A stretch of 64,000 nt of DNA from Pelomyxa schiedti. Taxonomy: Eukaryota > Evosea > Pelobiontida > Pelomyxidae. Shown one piece after another: positions 46,397-57,926 of this stretch. Every line of letters begins with the position of its first letter. The stretch's first letter is position 1. The position numbers and the translations under genes are program-made. The stretch is taken from contig JAHLWZ010000702.1 in the NCBI GenBank assembly GCA_020536535.1, positions 5,452-69,451 of the forward strand. The letters are read 5' to 3'. The notes below the pieces were generated by a model. That model did no database searches and was not told the DNA's origin. It saw nothing but the letters and a program-made list of their open reading frames with translations.

Positions 46397-47941
46397 CTAA
46401 TGTTGCACTGTGAAGGTTACAAGCAGTGGGAAGTGGTCAGAGGGGTAATAGCCGTCTACAGAATCAGTTACGATGCGAACACTTTCCACAGCCAAGCGCC
46501 GGTGTGCGGAAGTTGGGTTGCGGTACAGAATCCAGTCAATGTGACTTTTCCCACTGGTTGGCTTCTGAAACGGGTCAGAATAAAGGCTAGGATAGAAGCC
46601 GTGGTATGTGTCGCCATGGCAGCCGCCATCATCTTTTTGGGGTGCATCTTCCCAGGAATCACAGAAACCTAATTGGTGCAACTGGCGCCACACTCCCTCT
46701 GAAGTCTTATCTGTGTTCATGTCGCCCATCACAATCACAGGGCACTCGTAATGGCTTTGTATCTGTACAGAGAGTTATGCCAAGCATGAAAGGATTGTGA
46801 AATCTTGGTACTTGGTCTGCAACCGCGCATATCACTTTCGCACTTTGTTGCCGAGGGAAGGAGTTAAGGTCCAAATGGGTGTTTAGAACCTGAAACACAT
46901 GAGCGCGTAAAAGGGAAATGGAGCAAACGCATACAGCTACACATATTCCAGCAAGTGTGTTGAAAACAGCCCAAGTTATTAATCTAGGGAACCCACCATG
47001 CCAAGTGTTAGAACCTGGCACTCCGGGGGTGTCTGACAACCAGGAATTGCCACTATCCATCAGGAATGCAGAAGAGCAGTCCCACACAACAGCGCAGTGC
47101 TCGCCAGTAGAACCGCCATATCGACCAACGCCACACCGCCGTGAGCACGGTGTTCTGTGGCAATCTGCAGGATTAGAGGTTCCAACTGAGCGCATTAATG
47201 CACCAAAGTGTTCAGGCGTGCACTCTTGGGTTCCAACAATATCTGGTGCCATTCTTGTCAAAACATTTACCAGCCTTGGTTCCCTGTGGTTCCAGCTATT
47301 TTGTCCATCAGGCGCGGTAGCATATCTCAAGTTAAACGTAGCAATCTTCAAAAGAGAACGCAAGGAATTTCCAGCCAATGATGCCACCAAACCAAGAAAA
47401 AAAAAAAAAAAAAAAAAAAGCCAGAAATTAGCAAGAAAGGAAAGTTCGAAGTGAACAAACAAGGAACGACTCACCCTGAGAGTATTTCTAGCAGGCACAA
47501 CCAAGCAATTATTCACATTTCCATTAGGATCAGTCTCCGAGGAACGGGCCATATCGTGACACCATTGCCCCCCAACAACGTACTTGAACGCGTGGTGACT
47601 CCCGCGTGCTAGGCTCACGTCGACGCAGGGCCAGGCCGAAGAGGGCCCCAAGCCGCCGTTACTGGCACCCATCCCACTTATGGGTCCGCTGCTCGGCGCC
47701 TGTCTCGGCGTAGCCCCATGAGGCACCGTCAACTCAATTATGGGAGTCCAGGCAGTGAAGTCAGCAGCCAAGTATCTGAGTTAGTTGTGAGTGCTGGAAC
47801 AGGTTCATTCCCTCACGAAGGGACACATTACATTTTGGAATCGGCGTGCGGACGCGCATACGGCCACGTAAAACGCACCAATACGTCAGTATTGGAGTCT
47901 GTTTGGTGGTTCTGGTCACTAGTTGCCGGTTGAGCAGCCAT
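46397..47941 (-). CDS. Starch-binding-type CBM fused to endonuclease/exonuclease/phosphatase (EEP) domain
   Basis: Starts MAAQPATSDQNHQ. The first about 110 residues form a CBM20/48-like module: VLVRFTWPYARPHADSK joins across an intron (frame checked) to IYLAADFTAWTPIIEL, then HHAFKYVVGGQWCHD and SETDPNGNVNNCLVV, closely like glycogen-binding modules of AMPK beta and SEX4. The EEP domain follows: KIATFNLRYATAPDG, APDIVGTQECTPEHF, LNTHLDLNS, VIVMGDMNTDKTS, SHIDWILYR and YPSDHFPLLVTF. The Asn, Glu, Asp-x-Asn and Asp-His catalytic positions are conserved. One intron contains a run of about 22 T on the coding strand. Glycogen- or starch-targeted phosphatase activity is an inference from the fusion. 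Confidence 0.82.
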
Positions 47942-48030
47942 CACACTCGGTTTTATGATTGGAAAAAAAAGAGCCGAGTTGAGAGAAAAGAGAGAAAGCC
48001 AAAAAGGGTTTCCTTGAAGGTGTGTTCCTG

Positions 48031-49484
48031 TTAACTTTTCGAGGGTAGCTTTGACTTGAGGTTTTTGATTGCAGCATCGATTTTGGATGGTATCACCTCC
48101 TTTCCCGTTTTCTTCCTGTACACTACCCAAGCAATGGCCCCACCACAAAGTCCAGCCGGAAGCACCACAAATACAATTACAAGTGCCGCTATGCCCCCGT
48201 CGGAAATGCCACCACCTCCCCCACCTCCTTCAGGAGGCAGCACTCTTGATCCATCACAGGCCTCGCCTCCATCAACCCCGGATACATCAGAGAACTGCAC
48301 GTCCTCACCAAACTCATCCACGCAGTCCATCACGCTGCCGGCTGATTCCGCGAATAGACCGCGGCATATCACTTGCTGCCCATCAACGGATGTAAGCCTC
48401 AGGTCAAAGTCGTTGTTGGTGCTTCCTCTTTGAATTCCACCATAGCCGTTCTGCCACGATATACAAGTGTCACAGCCGTAGCTTTCCCTTGCTTAAGGGT
48501 TGGGTATTGTATTGGATGTAAATTATGGTTATTCTTACCAGTGCCATCGGTTGGTCCAGTCTCGAACAAGAGGTACCCACTCTTGGTCTCCACCTACGCC
48601 ACCACGAGCTTCCATTGCCGCCATAGCCACTTTGTGATTCAATACTGTCAAGTAAACGGCGACGTCTCCCCAATTGCCGGAGACTAAAATATGAATGCTG
48701 CCGGAAACTGGACAAGGAACCTACATTTTATGAGTGAGTACATAGTTACACAAGGAAGTGCTTACAGGTTTCCACCAGATGTCTTTACTAACACCAAACC
48801 AGTCTCTAACCTCATTGCAATGCCTAGTGTCCAAATGGAAGTTCAACCCCTCCCCATTTTGACCCACGGCATTCACGTCGGCGATTTCGTTCACAATCCA
48901 TATCGAGGATGTGTTTGTTGTTCCACTTATAATGAAGCACTGACCACAAGCCAAACTGCACATATTCACCCCATCAGCAGCATCATCCCTAGAAATTTCA
49001 TATGGCTGGCATATTGCCTCCCAATCCTCATTCTTATTAGAACAAGAGTCACAAACCGGCAAATGCATTCCTGTTTTATTTATTATGATCGATTGGCATT
49101 TGCAGTTCGTTAAGTTGCGCGTGCTTGTGGCTTTTGTTACGGAACATGTATTATGGGACACGCACCGGCGTAAATGTCCTGAGCAGCGGCCAGTACGTAG
49201 CCTGCCGTCCACACCGTGGGCATGTAGTCGGACACGGAACTCGAGAACCCACAAGTGAGTCCCGGGGGGGAGTATCCAACACCCTCACCGATCTCCGGGT
49301 CCGCGTTGTCTCCTGTGTACGGGGGTGACGTGAACTCCATCCCCTCGATGGGCTCCTTGGTGCACTCCCCGTACTCCAGGGGCTCCCATGAGTCTGTTAG
49401 TGCTGTGTTCCCTATCACACGTGGGACCAGTGCCACAAAAACAAGTGCCGAAATAAGCGACGACAGACGTCGATCGACGATCAT
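48031..49484 (-). CDS. Expansin-like protein with C-terminal membrane anchor
   Basis: Starts MIVDRRLSSLISALVFVAL, a signal peptide (start at 49484; a TTG 9 nt upstream is not used). An acidic Pro/Gly/Ser segment follows, then TCGFSSSVSDYMPT and a Cys-rich domain with ACGQCFIISG, IWIVNEIADVN and GLNFHLDTRHCNEV, like the expansin double-psi barrel. The second domain contains GNWGDVAVYLTVLNH and QEWVPLVRDWTNRW, like expansin domain 2. Then a linker (VLPPEGGGGGGG), one strong transmembrane segment (ALVIVFVVLPAGLCGGAIAW) and a short Lys-rich tail (KLKSKLPSKS). Expected type I membrane protein facing outside. Dictyostelium has expansin-like proteins; whether this one loosens cellulose is unknown. 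Confidence 0.75.
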
Positions 49485-49834
49485 GTTGATCAAACTTCTT
49501 GTTGGTTGGTGGCTGTTGGAGTTTCGGCTTTGTTGATTTCCTAGGCCTGGGTGTCCTCAGTTGGAACCCATGCCTCAGGGTTTCTTTCTTTTTTTTTTTT
49601 AGAAGCCCAGTTCCAGCAGGGTGCTTCCCACGTGTGATGATCTGCTGCCAACAAACGCAAGCGGAACGTAACGGCTAACGGTTAGCCAATTGAATTTTTT
49701 TTACGAGACAGGCCAGACGTTAATGAGGATGATGTGCTCAAGGTGTCCAGGCACCGATCAATTAACGTTTTAGAATGCCAAAAAACCAAAGCAAACAAAA
49801 ATAATTCAAAAAAAACCGACGTACGTTGGTGCTT
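49485..49834. other. Divergent intergenic region, expansin-like / vWA
   Basis: 350 bp between divergent genes, with T- and A-rich tracts and a repeated ACGGCTAACGGTTAGCC palindrome-like stretch at about 49669-49688. No gene seen. Confidence 0.4.
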
Positions 49835-51812
49835 ATGGCGTCTTGTTGTTCCAGGAGAGCGATTGGGGGCGCAGATCTGGCCAGAGCTAGGGCGAAGAAT
49901 TCGCTCTCTGTTGATCTGTCCACTTTGTCTTGTGACTCTGTGTTTGGTGCGTGGGATAGAAATTAGTTCTATGTTAATAATGGCCTCTTTACGTGGTAAC
50001 TCTTCTCAGGAAACTACTTCTTTGAAACTGGGGAGGAGAAGACAGAGATGTTTTCCATATGTGCTATCAATGCCAAATGTTCTAACCCTATAACACAGTA
50101 AATCCCCTTTTAACGCAACAATTTGTAACTTTTTGTTTCTCCAGTGAACTTGAGTATTTCATTGGACTTGGGCTCAACAGCAAGTATGACGGGGAAGGCC
50201 TTTCTTTGTATGGCAGGCCAACAATCAATGTCTGCATTGTTTTGGGTGTGCCATTTTGCAGGTATGGCCCGATTAAGTTTCCTCCCTCCCCTTAGATGTG
50301 TCTGGTTCAATGGAAATCAATATTGTAGAGGAGGCTTCAGCTCCAACTAAACTGGAAGTGGCAAAGAACTCCCTTATTGCAATGCTTTCACACCTCAAAC
50401 CTGAAGACAGGTTCGTAATCCTTTCCTGAATGCCATTCTGAGATAAACACAAGATTTGGGATTATTACCTTTAATGAAGAGGCCCAAGTGATTCAGGTAT
50501 ATTATATTTTCAAAATAAAAACAGAACACAATTCTTCCTTAGCCACTTAAACACTGGTCCGAAATTGACAAAGCAAGCCTAGAAACGTCGGTAAAATGGA
50601 AGTGTTAACTCAATAGTGTAATTAATACTGCCAGATAAATCGATTAGAAGCCGGTGGAGGAACGGATTTATCTGTAGGGTATCGAGTAGCTGGTGAGATG
50701 ATGGAGAACGCCCTTAGGGAAGATACTGGAAAAGCAGTTGGTAAGAACTCAATTGGCTGCTTGGTACTAATAATTGTAAATCAGAGGGCTCACTCCCCAG
50801 CGAATATCGCATTATATTCTTTACAGATATGCAGCCGAATCAGGGTAAAAAAACCAAAAACATCCTTGTCTCACTACTCCTTTAGGAGAGACTTCCCCTT
50901 CAGGCCTCTTTGGTCTGGCAAAAGCATTTTCCGATAAAGGAATTTTTTCCACTTTCCATGGTACTCCACCCTGCTTTTTTGGCCTTTCTAAGTGGGCAAG
51001 GTGTTGGACTTGACTTCGATGCCGCTCTCTCTGGGCACATCACTAGTAAAATTCGAGGTGCTTCATATGAGAGCATAAAGAGCGTTGCCTCTTTTCGGAA
51101 ACGAATGGACAGAGACTTTGATTACAGTGTGACCCCCCTCCTCTATGATATGTCTCTGTCTGTGGACCCATTTCAACGTGTGACGGCAATGTAAATTTGT
51201 GATTGAATGCCCCTTTGCTAAGGACATTAGATACGGCTCCGAACAAGACAGTGTGAATCCAGCATCTGGCTCACTCATGAAAATCGGCACTGTTTTTCCC
51301 AGTGCTAAGGAGAAAGGGGGATTGACAATGGGAGGCCTAGTATTATTACGAGTCCTTCCACATGCTACTGACCCCATCTTTTTGCGTTACACCTACAACG
51401 ATAGGGCTGGTGAAGTGCACAAGTTGCCCCCACCCTTTTTGTCCTCTCCTGACTTTATTGAAGTGAAGCTCTGGCTCTACAAGTGGTACCTGACATGGGA
51501 AGTGCTGATTCGACTGAATTCTTTCAAAATCCTGGTATAAGGAAGGCTATTTTGCTCTCCCGGTTTGTTACTTTGCTCAAGGTGCGCTTTTTAAAAAGGA
51601 ACAATGCAAGCCTAACAAATCAAGGCGTACCATCAAAACAAATCCTCTGAGAATATTGCGGCTGTTAAACAGTTTACTACCCACTTCCAATCTGAAATGA
51701 CTGCCATTGGTACGGCATTCACTATTTTTGTACGAAAGCCAACCATTTCCTAGGCGATCCAGCCCTGTCAAAAGATTTCACCATTCTTCAGCAGGTGGCA
51801 AATTCTTCTTAA
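49835..51812 (+). CDS. von Willebrand factor type A domain protein
   Basis: Starts MASCCSRRAIGGADLARARA. Exon 1 joins in frame to GNYFFETGEEKTEMFSI, then LNSKYDGEGLSLYGRP. The vWA domain has CIVLDVSGSM with a perfect MIDAS DxSxS, MLSHLKPEDRFGIITFNEEA, LEAGGGTDLSVGYRVA and MYFTDMQPNQG. C-terminal parts are GLDFDAALSGHITSKIRGAS, DFDYSVTPLLYDMSLSV, LMKIGTVFPSAKEKGG and FLRYTYNDRAGEVH. This long C-terminal region is shared by a vWA family in protists and bacteria whose role is undefined. No signal peptide, so probably cytosolic. It has the metal-dependent adhesion site and may bind protein partners. It converges on the T1-RRM gene, 96 bp apart. Confidence 0.82.
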
Positions 51813-51908
51813 GTTGTAACTTTAGAGTTTTCTTTGTGGTCTGGAATTGATTCTTTTTTAAAGTTGATTTGATTTCTCATTTTGTTGGCAGACTTCTCTT
51901 CACATTCC

Positions 51909-53237
51909 TTAAAGGAAAAAACTGTTATTTGGCTCTTTTGTAGTCGACGTCCGCCATGTGCTGTTAAAGGCACAATTTTGAAGGTGGACCAAGCTCCTGT
52001 CACTGGAGCTGGACTCAGAATCCAGCGACGGACTAACAGTCAAGTGTGCACTGTTTGTTGTCCCACAAAAGTGAGCTTGGACCACACACCCACACTCCTC
52101 ACTCAGCTCCCTCGCTACAAATGACAAGAAGAACGAGAACATGGCACTTGTGAGCAGGTGCCACGGCACTAGTACAGTCACCTTGGTGCTGTACATGGCA
52201 GAATTGACCTCCCACTTGTCAATGCTGGTGCAGTGGTTGGAAGTTGGGTTCGCTTTGCGGAATTCACAGAAGAATATCGCGGAACTGTTGATGGTTGCAC
52301 TGATGGTGCAGAGAACAATGGCTTGATGGAGCTGCTCGCTGTGAAGCTGCACGAAGGCGTGGGCTTTGCGGGACCAGAATGCCTTGAGCTCATGAAGATT
52401 GCTCCACTGAACACGGTTATAGTTGATTACATCATCAATATCTGCATCGGCGATATTGACTTTGGTATCTTCAGGGGTCCCCTTTCCCCTGGAAGTAGCT
52501 GCTGTTCTCACACTAGTAGAAGATGAAGGCGGCGGTACAGGTTCAATGGCACATCCACAAACAGGCTTGAGGATGAGAACACTCCCTTCAACTTCTACGG
52601 ATTCTACGGAGTCAAGCCTCTCTAAGACTCGCTTTAAATCTTCCACGGAGTCGAACTCCACAAAGCCAAACTTTTTTTTGTGACCATCAGCCGTTTCGGG
52701 GACAGTACATTTCTAAAAGGGATGAGTGATTCCAGACGGAGGAGTTTGTACCCTCGGCTTGATGCCCAGCTCCAGAGTCGAAATAAGCTCAGTAAGATCG
52801 GCAGATACTGATTCAGCCGGAAGATTTCCCACATAAAGAGTGGTCGAACCAGAACTAGAAGAGGAAATTTCACTGGCATCTGAAGGGGATGTCGCAACCC
52901 GTGGGGGGTCGGGGGCCTGGGTCTGGCCGAACGACTCCACGAATTCACAGTCAATTCCCATGAATGACAGCTCAGCCATAACTGCAGATCTGGGCAAGCC
53001 CGGCGGCACGTGCATAACGCCGGTTCGTAGGTAGTCCAGAACCACAGCGAAAACGCGAGGAGGCCGGTCAATGAACAACGCCCCACTGTCGTCCCGCACC
53101 ACGGAAATGTCGCTAGATGCAGACTTGGCCACCAGTGTAGTCAGGAAATTATGGGGGCCTCCGCGGGACAGTGTTGTATCTGAAGTGGTGAACAGTGTCC
53201 CTCCCACATTTAGCTTCACCAACCTGTTGCTGTGCAT
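51909..53237 (-). CDS. T1/BTB (KCTD-like) domain fused to an RRM
   Basis: Residues 1-105 form a potassium-channel-tetramerisation-type BTB domain: RLVKLNVGGTLFTTSDTTLS, FIDRPPRVFAVVLDYLRTGV and AELSFMGIDC. A Ser-rich linker leads to an RRM with RNP2 STTLYVGNLPAES and, across a short intron (gtacaaac...cttttag), RNP1 KKKFGFVEFDSVEDL; I checked that the join keeps frame. After the RRM the frame stays open to 51909 with content I do not recognise, including VNIADADIDDVINYNRVQW; it may contain one more intron (gtgccatg...tttgtag). KCTD proteins usually act as CUL3 adaptors or oligomerise. An RNA-binding partner domain in the same chain is unusual. Start ATG 53237. Confidence 0.8.
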
Positions 53238-53296
53238 TCGGCGTGTCGGTTAACACAAACACCGTGTAAGCGGTATGGATAGAAATAGAACTTTAG

Positions 53297-53494
53297 ATGA
53301 TCAACATGATGGCTGCGAAGCTAATGCGCGAGAATGGAATCCAAGTTGATCACGTCGGCACCGACATCAAGGATCGCGCCGAGGCAGCAGCGAAATCCAC
53401 GACGGCGTCACCGAACGCCGAATTTAATTGTGGCCAAAGTCGAATAGAAAAACATTATTCACCTTGCTTGTTTCTAACCGTTAGAGCGGGATGA
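53297..53494 (+). CDS. Small hypothetical protein
   Basis: A 65-codon frame beginning MINMMAAKLMRENG and including GTDIKDRAEAAAKSTTASP, directly divergent from the T1-RRM gene (59 bp). A possible intron at AATT/gtggccaa would end the protein about 15 residues earlier. The frame is regular for its first 45 codons, then T-rich. No family recognised. It may be chance. Confidence 0.3.
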   Translation: MINMMAAKLMRENGIQVDHVGTDIKDRAEAAAKSTTASPNAEFNCGQSRIEKHYSPCLFLTVRAG

Positions 53495-53717
53495 ATAAAA
53501 ACCTTTACGGTGAACAATTTCCCAGTAATCGGCAGGCCAAGGACTTGGGTCGACTAACGGGTGATCGGTGGCCATTTTTTGGGACGAAGTTTGTAGAGGA
53601 AACCGAATATTAATTACAGAAGCCCCTCATTTGGAAATTTACAGTAGGTGGGTGCTGGTGTGCCAGACTCACCAGGTACCTGGGAAAGATACCTTTTTTT
53701 TTTATCGTGAGAGGATT

Positions 53718-54456
53718 TTAGTGAATTGTACAGTCAACCTCAAAGGGATAGGTGAATTCAGAAACGTAATTCTTTGATATTGCACTAGGAATCTTAGGAA
53801 GGTGCTCAGTGTGTGTAACTTGCTCTAAAATTCTACAAATAATAATCTTGAGCTGATTTGAAATTCTTTCTATTTGCTCCTTCCTAACTAAAGAAATAAG
53901 GCTGACAAACATTAGAAAAGAAGCATACTTGGCCGCGATTGAGCAGCTAGATCGGTTACTTTGAAACCAAATTTCCAATCTTCAAACTGAGGCCCAGGTT
54001 TTGTGAAGCCAAATAGTCCAGTTCGAGGCTTGTCAAAGAATTTAACAGACACCTGTAGAAAGGTGACGGTCAACACATGGGTTGTGTAGTTTATGGTTTG
54101 TGGTTTGTGGTTTTATAAAGGAAGGTGGGCACTACTTTATACGTTTCCAATCTAGTTGACTTCACCCACGTGACAAACTTATTGACCTCGGTATTGACTT
54201 TTTGGTCAATGCCGGCATCTTTACACTTCGACTTCAAGAAGCTATGAATAAACCGCAAAGAAAAAAGACAGCTCCATACATAGTACGTATCGAGAGGGTC
54301 AACGCATCGCTCCTCCGGAACGGCAACACCAAGTTCCCTATGAAACAGGAGAGTGTGCAATATACCTAATGAAGCATTGGGTGCCTTTGATGCAAAGGAG
54401 ATCGGCGAAGCAGCTTTTACACGAGAAAATAAAAGGGATGTTTGAAGTACATACAT
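53718..54456 (-). CDS. ATG101: ATG101-like autophagy initiation protein
   Basis: HORMA-domain subunit that stabilises ATG13 in the ULK/ATG1 complex. Seen: GILHTLLFHRELGVAVPEER, matching the family's LHTxLxHR core; DAGIDQKVNTEVNKFVTWVK; VSVKFFDKPRTGLFGFTKPG; WKFGFKV; and the C-terminal VTHTEHLPKIPSAISKN plus YVSEFTYPFEV, matching EYLPKMP and the YPY/PFE-type end. About four exons. The start is uncertain: ATG 54456 (MYVLQTSLLFSRVKAAS) is in frame, but upstream frames toward 54600 could supply an additional exon. I did not find the WF-finger clearly; the GLFGFTKPG segment may correspond to it. Confidence 0.7.
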
Positions 54457-54970
54457 GCGAAGATGTCATTCAGCAGTGGCAGTGGAACTTCCTTGCGCGG
54501 CGTGAAAAAAGGAGAAACAAAACGAGGGCATCCAATTAAATTACCAGCACAGCGAAGGGCACGTTTCCTCGCGACTCTGTCACCGCCGCCATAGTGGTAC
54601 ACAAAAATTTACTCAGCTCTTCCTGGGGGACAAGTTGGCCGCACGGCTAACTTCGCGGACAAGGAGAGATTATTAAATTGGATCCTGGGAAAAAGAAATG
54701 TGGCCCTGCAGGGCGTTACTTGTCACTTTTGAAAGAATCAAAGTGTTGTCGCCCGTTGACATGCCAAACCAACCAAAAACCAGAGATCAGAAAAACAGAA
54801 AAGAAAAACAAAAAGAAAAAAAACCGGAAACAAAGGGGGTGTTACTCAGAGATCGTGATGGGGAACCGACAGATCGAGGCGTACAAGGCCTCTCAACAAG
54901 CGGTTCGCATCCTTTGTTATTATTGGTTTATTGAATTTATTACATGACATGACGTGACTTGATCTAGAAA
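54457..54970. other. Intergenic region upstream of ATG101 and the F-box/WD40 gene
   Basis: About 510 bp between divergent genes. A GC-balanced frame on the minus strand near 54600-54460 may be an ATG101 leader exon. The Lys/Asn-rich plus frame at 54678-54947 looks like noncoding A-rich DNA. Confidence 0.35.
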
Positions 54971-56334
54971 ATGAGCGAAACTACGTCCAGCACAACCACA
55001 GGTGCTGCTCGTCCTCCAGCGCAGGGATCCGTGTCTGAACTTGAGGCAAAGGCGTTTTTGGATGATTTAGAGGTACTTTCCGTCGCTTCTACCGTAATCT
55101 CACCTAATCTAAACTAATTTGCAGAAAAACCGCAAAGAATGGCGTGATTCTGCACTGGCGTTTTTGCAGGGGACGCACACGCGCCTTGGTGCAAAGGGTT
55201 TTGTCACTCAATTGCCAGCGGACGTCTTATCCCAAATCGTGTTCCTTCTGAGACCACGCACACTGTTGTTAGCTACGTGCTGCCCTGCAGGGTATGTACG
55301 CGTGTGGGATCTGTCGTACACAAGGTATATTTTCGCCTGGAGTCAAAGAAAAAACCTTACATTCAACAGAGTTGTGCATATGTTTGCCACTAATCCTGGA
55401 GCTTACCATGTCAAGCTTACCGATAATGAAGTTATATGTGGACTACAGAGAGGTATTGAGATCTGGGACATGTGGCAGTGCAATAAGCGTGATGCTTCTC
55501 GTACACCGTCTATACCTGGAACTGGGTAAAAACTTGTTGATATTAACCCTACAATCTAACAACATAACTTCCAAGGTGGGCTGTTGATGTTGGTGGCGAT
55601 ACTCTTGCCACTGCTCATACTGACCGCACGTTTACTGTGTGGGACATGCGCTGTGAACGACCTCCAAGAGAACCAGTCACATGTGCTGATTGGATCCATT
55701 GTATTTGCGTTATGTCAGCATGTGATGTTGTACTCTGCGGACTGCGCAATGGAGATATAGAGGTCTGGAGTGTGACTGGGAGAGATCTCGTGAAGAAGGG
55801 ACGCATGCAAGGTCACACTGACTCGGTCACCTGTTTACAAGCGTTGAGGTTTCTGAGATTTTTTCTTTGGCATCCACTCACGTGTTTTTTTTTTTTTTTA
55901 ATTGCAGCTCCTATGCAGCCCACAAGCACCTGGTGATGTCCGGATCCTATGATGCAACACTCAGATTGTGGGATATTGATAATCTCACTTGTGTACGGAC
56001 TTTCTCAGGCCATACCCAAGGAGTGTTGTCCCTGTGTGTAAGGGGAAACATGCTTGTGAGTGGCGCTGGAGAAGGAGTTCGCGTGTGGGACCTTTCTACA
56101 GGTGACTTGATGCACAAAATGGTACATGAGGAAGCCCTCTGTGTTCAAGTTCTGGATGAAACAAAGGTTGTCTCTGGTGGTGCAGATGCAAACATAAAGG
56201 TAACGATTCCCTGTTGTTTTTTTTGGCTTTTACCAATAGTACACTCACAGATTTGGGATGTTGAGACAGGAGATGAGGTCATTTCTATGAATAATAAGGG
56301 ACATGTCTTCTATATGCAAGTCATTTACGTTTAA
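54971..56334 (+). CDS. F-box-like / WD40 repeat protein
   Basis: Starts MSETTSSTTTGAARPPAQGS. The second exon has LPADVLSQIVFLLRPRTLLL, an F-box-like helix set. WD40 repeats follow: GGDTLATAHTDRTFTVWDMR, VVLCGLRNGDIEVWSV, GHTDSVTCLQ, HLVMSGSYDATLRLWDID, GHTQGVLSLCVRGNMLVSGA, KVVSGGADANIK and IWDVETGDEV. About seven repeats, as in substrate-receptor subunits of SCF ubiquitin ligases. The end is uncertain: the frame stops at 56334, but an intron from gtcatt to cccccag would instead end it at 56415. Either way the last blade looks short. Substrate unknown. Confidence 0.82.
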
Positions 56335-56490
56335 AACCCACCTCACCGCCACATGTAATCGCATCAAGAGTCACTAGCACCCTTCTCTCCATACATACCC
56401 CCAGGCCCACCCTTAAGTTAAGTTTCAAAACAATGATTTGTTACCAGAAATCACTCCTTTTTTTTTTGGAAGAATTGCTGTTGGTGGGCA

Positions 56491-57800
56491 ATGTTCACGC
56501 GGAATTTCTCAGCAGTGTTTGGTCGACCCAGGCCTCTTCTGTGCCGTTTCAGTTGTGATGCTACTGCCGATGTTGTTTACTTTCCTGTATGTTATGAGAT
56601 GCACTACTATGTTTGGCTTGTTCACCCAAAATGCTTTAGGGGGACGTACAAAGTATGAGAGAGGAAATGTTAGAATCGTATGTCCGTGCTTAGTCTAATG
56701 CATGATAATTAACTAAGTGAGAAATGTTATTAAAGACGGTTGGTGTTAGGGACACTTCACGGGACTACGTGGAGTACTGCTTTGAGAATATGATTGAACT
56801 CCTAGCAAGTAAATTTGCTCCGTGCAATGTGTTTCTTGTTAAGTTGGTTCACACTCTTTTGTTTTCAATTTTTCATGACCAAGGGCTAGGCCGGTAAGGT
56901 ATGATGGCTCCTTCAACCACTACGACGACTTGATAATGCCAGGAATTGCTGTTGTAAACCTTAAAGCCATGATGGAGGATGCACGTACTCAGTTCTCTAC
57001 ATCTGGTATAAATTCTTTCAGTCTGTGGCAAAAATTTATTCTCTTTCAGAAGGAGGATTCCCCACGCGAAATGATCTTCCTGTAAAATTAATTGCGTTCA
57101 GCAAAGGTAAAACCTTCGGAATGTGTTAGTGAAACATCTTTACAATATTCAAGGAGCCGTGGCTATTAACCACCTTCTTGCGGAACTGGCTACTGTCTGT
57201 GCAAATGGTTGAATCTTGTTATACCATGCATTCATTAACGGGGATTCCAGACCCTTCGGGTCTTGTTTTGGACTGGGAAGTTGAAAACAAGCAAGGACGA
57301 TGGAGTCTACCTACCTGGGGTATTTTTAACGTTGATAGTATTCGTACATTTACTGTTTCTCCTTGTAGAACCATCAATGCGCATTTCCCGGACAGCGAGT
57401 CGTAACAGTTTTCTTCTGGCTCATAAAAGTGATGTAATTGATTTCTTTAGCCATGTTGAGCAACTGCACTGGGTAGACTGTCACAGATTCCCCACAAATC
57501 CTGTTGTTGTATCTGCTATAACAACTTCATTCCCAAGTCTCATCAAACCACTTGGCGTTTTCTTACATTCCACTCCAAGACAAATGAAGGCATACTTTTT
57601 TTTTCACGACCTATTGCATTCCTAACAATAAAACCCAGGATAGAAGTAGAAAATGGATTGCTGCCGAGCACAATGAATTTGTGGCACAAGTGCAAACCCA
57701 CAATGACCCAGCAAACTTGAAACTGCACGTGAAGGAGTACCTATCAAACGAGCCTCCTAGTATGGAAAACCACTTTGCAGTCCTCAAACTCTTCTGCTGA
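56491..57800 (+). CDS. C2orf69/UPF0565-like alpha/beta-hydrolase-fold protein
   Basis: I recognise the family from joined exons: ADVVYFP joins GDVQSMREEMLESY; then RDTSRDYVEYCFENMIELLA, RPVRYDGSFNHYDD, VKLIAFSKGAVAINHLLAEL with the serine-like nucleophile elbow (FSKG), FFSHVEQLHWVDCHRFPTNP, RKWIAAEHNEFV and ENHFAVLKLFC. Human C2orf69 is mitochondrial. The start chosen here, MFTRNFSAVFGRPRPLLCRF, is Arg-rich with no acidic residues, like a mitochondrial presequence. That would imply import into a mitochondrion-related organelle (inference). About eight exons. Biochemical role of the family is unresolved. Confidence 0.75.
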
Positions 57801-57926
57801 GTTCATTTGCCTCTTTGTCTCAACTCGCCAGATTCCTGTTATGCGCCAAACCTTTTTTTGGTACACAAGTACCTTCGTCTAAAAAAAAACAACAAACCAA
57901 TCACACAACGGGAAACAAAACAAAAA

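Noticed and set aside
54678..54947. Plus-strand frame of 89 codons before the F-box gene
   Set aside because: Lys/Asn-rich run from A-rich DNA, no ATG-proximal conservation.
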